The position numbers and the translations under genes are program-made. From contig NW_022985553.1 of assembly GCF_010093815.1 (NCBI RefSeq), forward strand, positions 964,133-1,028,132: DNA of 64,000 nt. The letters are read 5' to 3'. Shown one piece after another: positions 10,235 to 24,366 of the stretch; positions within the stretch are counted from its first letter, which is position 1; every line of letters begins with the position of its first letter. Below the pieces are notes generated by a model, which searched no databases, had not been told where the DNA came from, and was given only the letters and a program-made list of their open reading frames with translations. This DNA is from Pseudovirgaria hyperparasitica. Lineage: Eukaryota; Ascomycota; Dothideomycetes; Acrospermales; Acrospermaceae.

Positions 10235-12094
10235 ATGTCCAAACGCCCTCTCTTTACTTCTTTGGTTGGGACCTCGGGCTCTTTGACTTGCAGAGCATGC
10301 CTCCAACAGCGCACACTGGGTCGGACTCGACAACGGTACTCGACCGTATCCTCTACGATAGACCGAGCGAAAGCCCTTCCTACTAGGACCAAGCAGAAGA
10401 TAGCATTTGCAGCGCTCGGGGGAGCTGCCTTGGTCACCGGAGCGTGGTGGATCAGTGACGATGTGAAGCATACATATAGAGCAGCGCGGAGAACGGGGAG
10501 AGTTGCGCGGACTCTTATACTTAACATATATGAGTAAGTCTTATTAGGATACTTTAAGTCTCTGGCCTAACATTATATGGTGAAAAAGCTACCGAAAGAT
10601 CCTCAAGCTTGAAATGGAAGACCAAGCCGAATACTCCAAGATCCTCAAAGAATGCCATCAGCGATGCGCAAACCGTACATTAGACACGATTGAGAAGAAT
10701 GGCTCCATCTTCATCAAGCTTGGGCAGCATTTGACCAGCTTGACCTACCTATTGCCGAGCGAATGGTGCGACACGTTCATTCCGCTACAAGACAAATGTC
10801 CGGTGTCATCAATCGAGTCAATTCGTGAGATGATTCGTCAAGATACAGGGGAGGAGCTCTCCGACTACTTTTCAGAATTCGAGGAACGGCCATTAGGAGC
10901 TGCGTCTCTCGCACAAGTCCACCGGGCTACGATCAAAGAGTCGGGGCAGAAGGTTGCGGTGAAGGTGCAACATCCACTATTGGACGAATGGGCACCATTA
11001 GATCTGTCTTTGACGAGCTTCACTTTCTCCACGTTGAAATATTGGTTTCCGGAGTACGATCTCACATGGCTATCCGAGGAAATGCAAGTCTCACTGCCAC
11101 AAGAGCTTAATTTCGAGCTCGAAGGCAAGAATGCTATGCGCGCTCGTCGCTTCTTCGCGGATAAGGATTACCCTCTGTTGATACCGGAGGTACTATGGGC
11201 GAAAAGGCGAATACTCGTCATGGAATATCTCACAGGTAGGAGGCCAGACGATCTAGATTACTTAGATTCGCACAACATCGACCGTGATGAAGTTTCAGCA
11301 GCGCTCTCCCATATCTTCAACGAAATGATCTTCGGGAAAAATGCACCATTACATTGCGATCCACATGGAGGAAATCTAGCCATAAGGCATAATCCAAACC
11401 GTCGGGGAAAGAAGAACTTTGACGTAATTTTGTACGACCACGGGTTGTATCGCGATATCCCTATCGATCTCCGGCGTTCTTATGCCAAGCTCTGGTTAGC
11501 TGTCCTTGAAAGTGATGAGGCAGGTATGAAGAGGTACGCTCACGAAGCGGCTGGAATCGAGGAGGAAGATTTTCACCTGTTTGCGAGTGCCATCACCGGA
11601 CGTGATTACTCTGCCGTGAAAAGTGGCTTGACCGAAGTTAATCGGAGTGAGGAAGAGAAAGAGAAGATCTCAGATGCGCTGGGAGAGGACATGCTCCTTC
11701 AATTGGTGCGCATTCTTGGCCAGGTTCCTCGTGTAATCCTGCTTATCTTGAAGACGAACGATTTGAGTAAGTCCTACCTTAGAAAGTTGAAGATCTGGTA
11801 TCTAATGGCATTCTAGCGCGGTCACTGGATGAGCATCTCCATACGAGGCATGGCCCTCTCCGAACATTCCTTATTCTCGCCCGATATGCGTCTCGCACCG
11901 TCTACGAGGAGCAGCTTGAACAGCTACGAGGAAGCTTGTTCTGGCCAAGCAATTGGATGCATCTAGTGTTCGCATGGTCTGCGTATGCGCGGACGGAGCT
12001 GAAACTGTCGCTGTATGAGCGGTGGCTGGGAATGCGGGCATTCTGGAACCGGAACCGTTGGCACTCGATCAGCAACCAGCCATCAGACTCCTGA
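10235..12094 (+). CDS. MCP2: ABC1/UbiB-family mitochondrial protein, Mcp2-like
   Basis: Exons 10235-10533, 10589-11766 and 11817-12094 give 584 aa. The N-terminus is Arg/Ser/Leu-rich with no acidic residue for about 40 residues (mitochondrial presequence), followed by a membrane segment near residues 74-90 (IAFAALGGAALVTGAWW). The ABC1 kinase-like domain shows the KxGQ motif (FIKLGQ, 141-146), the Ala-rich loop GAASLAQVHRA (203-213) in place of a Gly-rich loop, VAVKVQHP with the invariant Lys (about 225), HCDPHGGNLAI as the catalytic-loop equivalent, and YDHGLYRDI as the DFG equivalent. YDHGLYRD and HCDPHGGNLA are typical of the Mcp2/ADCK1 branch rather than Coq8. Yeast Mcp2 is an inner-membrane protein linked to mitochondrial lipid homeostasis; the substrate is not established from sequence. 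Confidence 0.85.
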
Positions 12095-13229
12095 GTGTTT
12101 CGTCGAAGGAAGGCATATGGTAGAGACCCTCAGGTCTGCTGCACGGAACCCCGCATCTCATTATGATAGGGCTCACGTGCGCAGTCTATATTTAGAACAA
12201 CTCTCGAGACGCCAAGCACTCATTCAGTGTGGTTTAACGGTCAGTATATGGATGCCCGTCGAAGAGGAGTGTGTAGACAATATTCAGACATGTTCCAGTC
12301 AAGCATTAGGGTTGTGTAGAGCGACGTATACGCTATACGCACTGGCAGAAATGGCCAGAAAGGGGGAAATTCTCATCACGACGGCGAGACTGCGTTGTGG
12401 TATGTACATAGGTAACGCCATAGATGATGACGATTCCAGTGGATGAGCCACACACCGAAGATACATTTACATAGACAGACATGACCAATCGACCTAAAAT
12501 GTATTCGCGGCCCAGTGGGCGCAGACGACAAGGCGCTTGGAATTGAGCTCAATCCATTCCATACCAGTGGGCACGGCGCGCGGCGGATAAGGCTCCGCTC
12601 TGATTGCTCCATCAGAAGCGCCAGAAGTGTTGGGGATGCATGCTATGCAGGCATTTACGAACAGCGGTAGAGTAGAAAGTAGAGGTATTATTAGGCGGCG
12701 ACAAAGATCAAGACTTTGTTTTTGATAGAAGGCAGCAAGTGAACCGTTCCAGGCGCAACTGTTGCTGCTTTAGCTCGGCGAGTGCGGGGCAAAAACCGGA
12801 GGGAGGGCGAGCAGAAGGTCGAGACGTCTGTCTGCTAATCAACCTTTAACCCTTCACCTCACAGACACTGAGTGCGGTCACTGTGACAATCGAATATACC
12901 GTCCTATTTCCAGCTTCAGAAAGCAGACTTACCTTACTCTCACTGGCAGCACGTCCAATTCCACTTCCGGCTTTGTTACTTGCATTCCGTTCCCGCTCCT
13001 CGTAAGCCCTCGCAAACGCTCTCTGCCCGGGCCGTTTCTTGCCCCGGTCGTAGGCACTTCTCCGAGCGCCTGCACAGCCTCACGCCCCAAACTCCAACCT
13101 CTAATACTACACGCGCGCTGCTTAGAAGGGTCTCATATCTCTCGGGCTCCCGTTCGGAGCTTCCTGCACATCACAAGAGGTGGTAGAGTTACTGGAGTGC
13201 TCGTGTAGGAGACCGAGTCAGCCATCATC
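12095..13229. other. intergenic, upstream region of RSP5
   Basis: This 1.1-kb stretch has only short domain-free frames. The 200 nt before the RSP5 start codon are C/T-rich with several pyrimidine tracts, common in fungal promoters. A 143-codon frame beginning inside the last MCP2 exon is a shadow of that exon. Confidence 0.5.
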
Positions 13230-16133
<2,904 letters not shown>

Positions 16134-16571
16134 ACACCGGTATTAGGATTACGCTACGCAGCGGTTTGAAGTTCTATTCTGTCATTACCTTTATATTGTA
16201 CGCCATACAAATCACGCACACAGACATCACGCAGTACATCCTTTTAGAATGGGCGATGGATGGTGAATTGGGGGGGGGCCGGTTTGGCAGTACGGATCAT
16301 CATCTCAAATAACTATTAGGTGTCGATGGTCGACACGTTTGTCTGGAGTCATATTTGTAGGGAGTCTGCCTTGAAGTTCCTTCCTAATGAGCGAACGTGG
16401 TGTAGTGTATGATGATGCCCAGCCGAAAACATATGTGCAACCGAATGCCCCCCCTAAATCCAGGTCAAGTGTTGTGGAAAAAATCATTTCCTACGCTGGC
16501 CTCCAGATACGGTCCCCCCCCCCCCCCCTCTCTCTCTCTCTCTCTCCCTCCATCACTCAGCCCATCACTCC
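16134..16571. other. convergent 3' spacer of RSP5 and CCZ1
   Basis: A 438-nt spacer where two genes end tail to tail. It contains a run of 9 G (16270-16278) and a run of 15 C followed by TC dinucleotides (16514-16546). Confidence 0.6.
16514..16546. repeat. homopolymer C15 plus (TC)n microsatellite
   Basis: Fifteen C in a row (16514-16528) followed by nine TC units. It lies about 25 nt beyond the CCZ1 stop codon, so in the CCZ1 transcript it would be a GA repeat followed by a long G run. Confidence 0.85.
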
Positions 16572-19348
16572 TTATCGATTCAAACTCAACAACGTCTCAA
16601 CATACTTCCTCGCATCAATCCCAATTCCCTCCGCCATCCCCTTCGGTCCCCACCCTTCTGCCCTCCCACCCATCTTCTCCCCGCTCCCCCCAAGCCCCAT
16701 CTTCCACAACCCACTCACCACCCGCCCAGACCCACCAGCCTTACTCCCACCACCACCACCAGCACTCCCATCACTCCCCACATCACGCGCCCGCCGCACC
16801 AGAAACGCCTCCCTCAGCAACGTCGTCCCCTGCCCGTTCTGCACCTTCGATCGTCCCGTCGTCGTCGTCGTCGCTGCTGCCGTCGCCGCCGCCGATACTG
16901 CCTCCGACGACGGCGTCGGATACGGATCACGCGAGCTGGCATTACTGCCTGGGAGACGCAGCCAGACGACCCACCAGCCGCGGCTCGTCTTGCCTGTTTG
17001 TTCGATGTTCGTGAGGGCGTCGATGCGGCGGGTGCGGAGGACGGCGTCGAGGATGGCGGCGTGGACGCTGAGGGCGTCGATGCGGGTCCATGTGCTTGTT
17101 TCGGGAGATTGGGTTGTTGTTGTTGTTGTGGTGGTGGTGGAGAGGGCATCGGCGGATAGTAGGCTGCTGCTACTGCCCGGGTCGGGGATGTCTGGGATGC
17201 TGGAGTGGAGGGTGAGGGTGCGGGGGTCGAAGACGAGATCGAAGATTGGGGCGGCGGCGGCGGCGGATGCGGAGGACGGGTCTACGGGGGATGTGGTGTA
17301 GGGTTGGGAGGTTGAGGCGATGCGGGATGTGATGCGCTGGGGGGAAGTGGATGCGCTCAGGGGGGCGTGGAGCGGGGAGAAGTAGGTGTGGAGGTTTTGG
17401 TAGAAGGAGGCGAGGGTGAGGGAGTCGGCGCGGGGGGTGAAGAGGAAGGTGTAGATGAAGGGCCGGTGCTGTGAGGAGGGAGTGAGTGTTAGCTGAAAGG
17501 TAGGGTAGCGGGATTCTTTGAGTTTGTGTGTGTGTTGGATGGAGTGTTTGTGGATGGGTAGACATACGATATATACGACGACGCGCAGCCGGGTATGCGT
17601 CTTTTTGTGTTGGGATTCTGCCTTGATCATTTTTTCGTAGTCTGTCTGATCGTCATCTGTAGAGTCGGTGTTCAATGAGCGCTCGAGTTCGATGTAGAGT
17701 GTGCGGAGCAGGATTCGGTTGTTCCAGCCTTCGGATCCGCTGTCATCGGGGTCTTCGTCGGCGATTTCGTCCATGTCACCCTTTAGGCCAATGATAAAGT
17801 GGCCTTTGTTCTCCTGTTCGATGGATTTTTTTATCATCTCTTCGACGCGGTCAATTTGGGAAGCTGGGATGAGGTTACCGGGGTGTCTAGGCTGGTTACG
17901 AAGCGCTGTGTCTGCTGCATCGCTTTGGGGGACTGCGGGTGGATTATTGTCAGGACTGTCCTCTTTATCTTTGACATTGTTAGTTTGAGGATCCTTGGAT
18001 CCCCACGAGGAGTAGCCGAGCGTCAAGTAGTACTTCCAGGCTTCAGGATCGGTGATAGAGTTCAAAGCTCCAGACTCTGCCTTGCTATCTGGAATGGTCT
18101 CTTTGGCGTCATTTGCCTCGACTGCCTCTGAAGCCCTCTCTAGTGATTTTTCGGCAGCGCGGACGATAGGCCGTGGTATTCCTCGAGGCAGCGCTTTAGC
18201 AGAAGAAACAGAAGGAGGATACTCCTGCTGCGTAGAAGATGTCTCCTGAGTATTGGATACTTCTCTCTGAGCACGTCTTCGTCTCCTTTTACGATCTGAA
18301 CTTGGATTGTCTCTGACACCATACGCATACTCTCCGTATCCGTAAATTGACTCCATCCATTCCGAGACGTCACGCAGAGATGTCCTGGAGATAGCACCGA
18401 CTCCAGAGAAGACGACGCCGTCAGAAGCCCTTGGAATCTGCCCGCTACCCATCCACGGCGTTTGGGGGCCTGATCTTGCGTCTTTCTTCTTCTTCGACTT
18501 CGACTTTGCTGGCACCTCAGATTGCTCCTCTGCAGGTTCGCCGTAGCGAGACACGACAACATCTACTAGTCCATCGGTACGCCGTGCAAATTCTTCAAGA
18601 ACTTCGCGTTCACCACTGCCCCATTCTTCTTCACCAACCCCGATGCCAAGCTCACCTCCTGCTGCGAGCTTGATACCGCCATAGATGCTGACTGCAGGGC
18701 TTCCATGCAGCAGTACGTCCCATCGCTGTGCAAAGCGGCTCCAGAATCGGTCAAGCGTGTTACAGAATCTATCTCGGCCTAGTCTAGTGATTAGATCTGT
18801 CAAGGTCGAGCCATGGTGAAGCCGAAACATGCGGTGGGCCTGGGAGAGCTGCTCCAGTAGTAATGCCGGTGGGCTTACTTCGCGAGACGAATACTCTGTT
18901 GATGGTTTCGTAGGGCCGCTCCCTTTGGTGGTACCGCTTGACGTAGCATTCACAGGTAGAGCAGTGAGATCAACCGAAGCCAAGATCCACCAGTTTTCCT
19001 CGATCTCTCGCATGACGACCCTAGTCTTCTTGGTGTCCACAGAGTCTACAGCTGCGCCGTTTGCGAAGCTCCTGATATCGATTAGTAATTGAGTGGTAGA
19101 AGTGGTCATTTGGCTTAGAACCTGGCAAAATCTACCATACCCTGCGCCAGCCCGACATGACGAAGTTTTTGGTTCTCTTCATCATTTGCAGCGTTGTCTG
19201 ACAAATTTGTATTTGACTCCTTTGAATAATAAAAGACGACTTGCTTTCGAAACTCCTCGTCGGTCTGACCTAGAAGCGGGTTGTAGATGGCAAGGAACGA
19301 AAGCTGAGCGGGAACAACCTTGGCGATGGGCTCTACATTGCCAGACAT
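16572..19348 (-). CDS. CCZ1: vacuolar fusion protein Ccz1 (Mon1-Ccz1 Rab7 GEF subunit)
   Basis: Exons 19122-19348, 17568-19071 and 16572-17468 give 875 aa. The N-terminal longin domain begins PAQLSFLAIYNPLLGQTDEE and continues across intron 1 with HVGLAQGMVDFARSFANG, DTKKTRVVMREIEENWWILAS and LDRFWSRFAQRWDVLLHG; this is the fungal Ccz1 signature. The middle is long, acidic and low complexity with a KSKSKKKKD basic patch. The third region (HRPFIYTFLFTPRADSL) restarts an ordered domain after intron 2, and the protein ends in ARKYVETLLSLNR. With Mon1, Ccz1 activates Ypt7/Rab7 for vacuole and autophagosome fusion. Intron 1 (50 nt) has a weak GTTCTA donor; intron 2 (99 nt) is in frame and has no stop. 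The 3' part is unusually rich in alanine, serine and glycine repeats. Confidence 0.9.
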
Positions 19349-19783
19349 GATAGGCAGCTGTTCTGAGTTGATAGAGACTTAATATACCAGGGGTAAATCC
19401 TCAAGGTAGCCCAGTATCAGCCGCAAGCAGTGGGAACCGATGAGGATACCAGAAACGAAGATCAAATCCAGAGCGCAGCAGAAGTCCAAATCCTCATTTT
19501 GTGAGAGACCTGGCTGAAACTCGGAAGTACAACAGGTCCGTCTAGACACAGTGAATCGACGATTTGTTGTTTGAGGCTACAAGAGGCTGGTGGAAGATGC
19601 AGCGGAAGTCTCGATCGTCGGGCCCTCTACGTCGACCTTGGTGATCGGGGTTCCTGCCTTGATGCCTCGATCATTAATAGATGCCTCAGGCCGGAACATG
19701 AAAACCAGCAACGCGTTCTGAACGCGCATGCAGCCCCAGAAGCATTGAACCTGTCAATCAACACCCCTTTATGCGCTTCAGTG
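19349..19783. promoter_or_regulatory. shared divergent promoter, CCZ1 / FMT1
   Basis: A 435-nt spacer between two divergent start codons must contain both promoters. No specific site can be assigned by eye. Confidence 0.5.
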
Positions 19784-21091
19784 ATGTTAATTCATGCTGG
19801 GAGGCGTCTATTCTCTGTACCACGCCAAGGAGTAGTCACTTATACTCGATGCTTCAGCACCATCGAAGATCATCGTGAACCCTTACGAATCTTATATTGC
19901 GGTACAGATGCATTCAGCACAAGTTCGCTGATAGCCCTTGACAACATACGCAAGAAATTTCCACGCATCATCGAATCAATCCAGGTCTTGCATAAGTCTG
20001 AAAAGCCCACGGGACGCGGCCTTAAAGTCCTGTCAGAAAGTACGTATTTGTATCAGCCTCGTGGCTTCCAACTCACCTAGCAGTACCTATACAAAAACTT
20101 TCTCGGTCACTTGGTTTAGACACTTATCACATCAGTCACAGCAATGAAATAGCTGTTTGGACAGTATGTCTCGAATGTGAATGTTTCTCAATCGAGATCT
20201 AATAGCTTCATAGCCACCCAAGGAGTACAATTTGATCATCGCCGTCTCCTTTGGGCTGTTCATCCCTCGGAGACTGATAGAATCCGCAAAGTATGGGGGA
20301 CTGAATGTGCACCCATCACTTCTACCTGAGTATGTCACGTGGCTGGATGTGCTTTCTTCAAGTGGTCTGACATTAGCAGTCTTCGCGGCGCCGCTCCCAT
20401 ACACCATGCCTTGTTACTGAAAAGACCGGTCACCGGCGTCACCATCCAAACTCTCGATGTGGACAAGTTTGATCACGGTCTTAGAATAGAGCAGTCAGGA
20501 CCAATTGACTTGACACGAGGTGAGTACGTAACCCTTGAGTCTTTGTCAAGGAAGCTCGGGCAAGTAGGCAGCCAGATCTTAGCCCAGTGTATCATGAACA
20601 AAAGCTATTTACTTGGACCGAACACGGAGGCCCCTAAGGATGGAGGATGGAGTCACTCGCCGTGTGCTCCGGACGATGAGAGATTTCCCCCAATTAGCCC
20701 AGCGCCTAAAATCACACCGGAAATGAAGCAGATAAAGTGGGAAACCCAAACATTTGAAGACATTGCACTACACCGACGTGTTCTTGGGCCCACGTGGGAC
20801 AAGTCGATTCATGCCATGAATAAGCGCATTATCTTCCATAGGTTCGAATTCGCACGGGATGCCAGTATCTTCAAAGATCTTCTTCCTGGGGAATCTATCA
20901 CAGTCTCTAGTCCGGACTCCAACGTTAGGACGCCCTACGTCAAGACGTGTGATGGGCCTGATGTAGGGTTGAAAATGCTGAACTGGACGGTTGAGGGAAA
21001 GAGGCCGAATTGCTACTGGATCCCAAAGAAACCGAAAAGTCGTGCTATGTCGGCAGAAGAGTCAAAAAAGATTGAGGGTGCCGCAGCATGA
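19784..21091 (+). CDS. FMT1: methionyl-tRNA formyltransferase, mitochondrial
   Basis: Exons 19784-20039, 20081-20163, 20214-20329 and 20380-21091 give 388 aa. The N-terminal 20-odd residues are basic and hydrophobic with a CFST end (RLFSVPRQGVVTYTRCFST), a mitochondrial presequence. The formyltransferase domain opens with LRILYCGTDAFSTSSL, continues through KPTGRGLKV and YNLIIAVSFGLFIP, and has the active-site stretch GGLNVHPSLLPDLRGAAPIHHAL, whose Asn-His-Ser-Leu-Leu-Pro core contributes the catalytic residues. VTGVTIQTLDVDKFDHG completes the fold. A C-terminal tRNA-binding barrel follows from about residue 280. It formylates Met-tRNA for mitochondrial translation initiation, using 10-formyl-THF. 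Start choice: a Met in frame 284 nt after an earlier frame opening; the earlier part has no targeting character. Confidence 0.93.
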
Positions 21092-22138
21092 GAGGAACTT
21101 CGAGGATGTAGCAATATACTTAATCCAATTGTATCATTCCAATTTCAGAATCGAGACTCCGCTGTGGCAGGGTCACCGGCAAGCCATGGCTTGTTTTACC
21201 CGTGAGACCTCTGAGCGACTTCAACGTACGTTCTATCAGATACTCGAATCTCGATGTCTTCGCTGTATAAGTCTACGTGTGCTCAATTCATTGGATTGTC
21301 TCTGATGCGCTGAACCTCAGAGGTTCTATGTAGGGCCCGGTCGATGCGCAACGCGGAAGGATCCCACTCCGCTCGACAGGAAAATATACACACAACATTC
21401 ATTCTATACAAGGTCGTTCGTTAGAACATATTATGCCAAACAAAGCTATCGATGATCCAGATATCGAGGGCTTACAGTAGCGAGCAATCAAGCAAAATTT
21501 GGTTCTCAACCAATCGAAGTCAACTTTTACAATTGCCTTTTCATGGCCACTAAAATCTGTTTCTTGATTAGTGCAGAGTCATTGGCGCCAACAACATCAA
21601 ATGATTTTTTTTCGTCCAACTGCCTGTTAGAAACTATAGTATACGGCTAAATCAAGGTGGAATGTCAACGACAGTCTGCTAGTTACACGTTGCAGGTGAG
21701 CTTTACTATCGCGCAATGGTTGCTACTGGTGGAGATGACGAAGATATTGTCCGATGGGTACCGCCGCCCAAGGAATAAATTCCTCTAGCATTGCGGCATG
21801 GGTAAACGCATGGATTTATCAAGTACTGTAGTTCACTAACCATTAACAAGGTACGTCTCTCTTCATAGGTAAACGATTCTAGTTCACTAAAGAATCAAGA
21901 CATCTTTGGGTAGCCGTGAGAGTTGGCATGCACGTTTCGTCTTTGGAATTAAAATAACAGAATCCATTGATGATGAATGCATGCGTTGGGAGAAAATCGT
22001 GGATACTTCCTCGATGCCTCCTTGCTGCCTTTCTTTCTGAGAATCCTCTCGTGTCGCTGTGCGGCTGTGGAGCGTATCTAAACTATTTGTCCCGATATCT
22101 GATTACATCGGTAGTCACAACTCGGTCTGTATTCACAC
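21092..22138. other. intergenic
   Basis: A 1.05-kb spacer between convergent genes (FMT1 and the APH-type gene). No supported frame, tRNA or repeat. Confidence 0.5.
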
Positions 22139-23140
22139 TCATTCTGAGTATGGTGGTGAATCTGGACCCCTTATCAAGGGGATCCGGTAGGTGAGAAACT
22201 TTGGGAGGGCGTTAACGGCTACGGAGCTATAGGGTCCGACTTTGCCTTCGTCCAGCTGGAATGTATCCAGAAGTGTCCCTAGCGTGACAGCAATTTGGAC
22301 CGCTTCCGGTTTAGCATGACTGCGTACATTCTCAGGAATCCCATCCCAAATCTCTTGCCAGAACCCTCTCTCCGCGTCGTCGAACTCGGGGGGCATATAA
22401 AACTTTTGCTCGGAATATTCGCCAGCAAGGGTGTGGACGCGGCCAAAGCCCATGCCAAAGGGAAGAGGGGTTGATAGTTCCCAGTCAACGATACCAGAAA
22501 CCTCACAGTTATCATCAACCATGATGTTGACCTCGTTCAGGTCGAAGTGAGCGACAAAAAGTGGTAGACTCTTGAGCTGGTCTAATTTGCCAAGCAAATC
22601 TCTCGCCACGAGGTGGAATTGGCGAATCTGGGGATCCTCAGAGGCGAGGAGTAGTTCTAGATGCGGGCGAACCTTATGATCAATCACCGAACCACTGCTA
22701 TCGTCGACATAGCCCTTTGACAAAATTCGGCCTAAGGATCGGACGGTAGTAACTCTGGTTTGTGAGGTTCTTCCTCTTGCACCATCAAGCCATGTTTTTC
22801 CAGGAATGCACGTCATCCAGTAAACCCATATGCCCTCACGTTCCAATTCTGCGTCTTGAATTACTTTGATGTCAGGGACAACCTCGCCGAGCACTCTCCG
22901 GGCAAGTAAGAACGGCTCAAGATCTAGGGGTTCGGGCCGGAATTGTATGACGACATCCTCGCCATTTTGCAGCGTTACGATTACTGTCCTACTGAAAAAA
23001 CCTTGTAAATTGGGCCCTCGAGCCTTCTTGGAGGGGATGTCCGAGTGCAAGTTGACCAGTTGACGTGCTTTTGTGCTCTGTTTCGACGGCGTGTTTAGAC
23101 ACTTTGGAAGGTCAGCATTAGAGGTAATCTCGATAACCAT
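22139..23140 (-). CDS. APH-type (aminoglycoside phosphotransferase fold) kinase-like protein
   Basis: A single 333-aa frame. The catalytic signature HxDxxxxN is present as HFDLNEVNIMV (about residues 196-206) and the magnesium-binding Asp as SGIVDWELS about 15 residues later, the spacing usual for APH/choline-kinase-like proteins. VIQFRPEPLDLEP stands where the N-lobe ATP-binding Lys would be, but an Arg is seen rather than a clear Lys. IWVYWMTCIPGKTWLD matches the hinge region. Fungi carry many such proteins of unknown substrate; resistance to aminoglycosides should not be inferred. It has no introns and lies in a locally AT-rich area with wide spacers. Single gene, no operon-like partners. 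Confidence 0.8.
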   Translation of the reverse strand: MVIEITSNADLPKCLNTPSKQSTKARQLVNLHSDIPSKKARGPNLQGFFSRTVIVTLQNGEDVVIQFRPEPLDLEPFLLARRVLGEVVPDIKVIQDAELEREGIWVYWMTCIPGKTWLDGARGRTSQTRVTTVRSLGRILSKGYVDDSSGSVIDHKVRPHLELLLASEDPQIRQFHLVARDLLGKLDQLKSLPLFVAHFDLNEVNIMVDDNCEVSGIVDWELSTPLPFGMGFGRVHTLAGEYSEQKFYMPPEFDDAERGFWQEIWDGIPENVRSHAKPEAVQIAVTLGTLLDTFQLDEGKVGPYSSVAVNALPKFLTYRIPLIRGPDSPPYSE

Positions 23141-23640
23141 GATGATTCCGAAGTGAAACTCATGCTAAGCTAAGTAATAAAACAGCTTATGCTTAGAGAT
23201 AGTAGAGAAGTGCTGGGTGATAAAAGACAGTGATCTCTCCGGGATGCTTACCTAAGTATTAAGTAATCACGCTTATACAAGGTCAGTTACTTGGCTCTTA
23301 TGACTCATAATGATTGACGTTGAGGTGTACATCCAGAGTAGCTTAGTTCAACTTGTTAGTTAATATCATTCAATTCATTATATATATATTCTGGTACAAT
23401 AAGATATAAAGAGATGTTATGAACATTCTCTCATGAAAGTTTTATCGTCTAAGATAAATGTTTCTTGAATTCGTTGAAGATCGCGATAATACACCAGTAC
23501 ATAAAGCGCATTGTCCGCAGTTCTTGGCTAATGCACCAGCATTGATTGCTTACGGCCGCACACTCGAGTAATATAGAGGCAAATTGAACCTACCTTCCTA
23601 CACAGCACGCTACAAGACGTCACTCAGTACTACCCGCAAC
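23141..23640. other. AT-rich divergent spacer, APH-type / GST genes
   Basis: This 500-nt region is AT-rich, especially about 23325-23420 where TATATATATA occurs. It separates divergent start codons and so holds both promoters. Confidence 0.5.
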
Positions 23641-24366
23641 ATGGCGCCGCTCATCCTTTACGTTTCTCCCGGCGCATGCTCGCTATTCAATCACATCCTT
23701 CTCCGGGAATCCAAACTCGACTTCTCGCTAGTCGTTCTGGATATCACAAAGACAAATGGCTTTCCCGAGACGCACGCTCATCTCAACCCGAAGAAGCGCG
23801 TGCCAATCCTGATCCTCGAAGACGGCAAGACAACAATCACCGAGACCGTCGCCATCGCATCCTACATCGATCGTCGCGCGCCCGAGGCAGGGTTGTTTGG
23901 CAAATCCGACCTAGAAGCTGTGCGATGCTACGAATGGTTCAATTGGCTGTCCGGGACTGTGCACGAGCGAGGCTTCGGGGCGTTGTTCTTGCCCAAGATG
24001 TGGACGGCGGACGAGGCTGCCTGGGACGGTGTGCGTGTCACGGCGAGAGAGTGGGTCCAGTCTTGCTTCGCGCAGATAGAAGAGAGACTTCAGGCTAGCA
24101 GCAGTGGATATTCGGTTGGGGATGAGTTCACCGCTGCGGATGTATTCCTTTATGTCGAGTATCGCTGGGGCAATCTGCTTGGGATGGATATGGAGGCCTT
24201 GTATCCCGCACTCACGAAGCTTGTAGGTAGAGTTGTTGAGAGAGAGAGCGTGAGAGAGGCAGCTAGGATCGAGGGAATTCCACTCATTCTGGATGACAGG
24301 GGCGGGGATAAGGAGAGGAATTACGGGAAGGTCGACGATTCGCAGAAAACTGAAGAGGCTTCATGA
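23641..24366 (+). CDS. glutathione S-transferase
   Basis: A single 241-aa frame from ATG 23641. The thioredoxin-like half (residues 1 to about 80) has YVSPGACSLFNHILLRE at the glutathione-binding start, LNPKKRVPILIL with the conserved cis-Pro, and TITETVAIASYID with the Glu-Thr (usually Glu-Ser) pair. The alpha-helical half contains FTAADVFLYVEYRW, matching the GST C-terminal N-capping motif (S/T-x-x-D). The SPGACS opening is typical of bacterial beta-class enzymes and their fungal relatives, where Cys rather than Tyr/Ser contacts glutathione. The last 25 residues are polar and charged and lie beyond the fold. Role: conjugation or peroxidase activity in the cytosol; substrate unknown. An earlier in-frame non-ATG opening at 23584 is 5' UTR. 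Confidence 0.88.
   Translation: MAPLILYVSPGACSLFNHILLRESKLDFSLVVLDITKTNGFPETHAHLNPKKRVPILILEDGKTTITETVAIASYIDRRAPEAGLFGKSDLEAVRCYEWFNWLSGTVHERGFGALFLPKMWTADEAAWDGVRVTAREWVQSCFAQIEERLQASSSGYSVGDEFTAADVFLYVEYRWGNLLGMDMEALYPALTKLVGRVVERESVREAARIEGIPLILDDRGGDKERNYGKVDDSQKTEEAS

Noticed and set aside
12015-12446. 143-codon plus-strand frame after MCP2
   Set aside because: It starts inside the last MCP2 exon in another phase; no domain or splice partner.
16387-17301. Plus-strand frames of 200-304 codons over the end of CCZ1
   Set aside because: They are antisense to the Ccz1 C-terminal region, extremely Pro/Ser/Val-rich because of local composition, and have no domain. The minus-strand reading restores Ccz1.
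22139-24366. Small secondary-metabolite or resistance cluster (APH + GST + QutR-like + Zn2Cys6)
   Set aside because: No backbone synthase, P450 or transporter is present, the spacers are large and the flanks are housekeeping genes.
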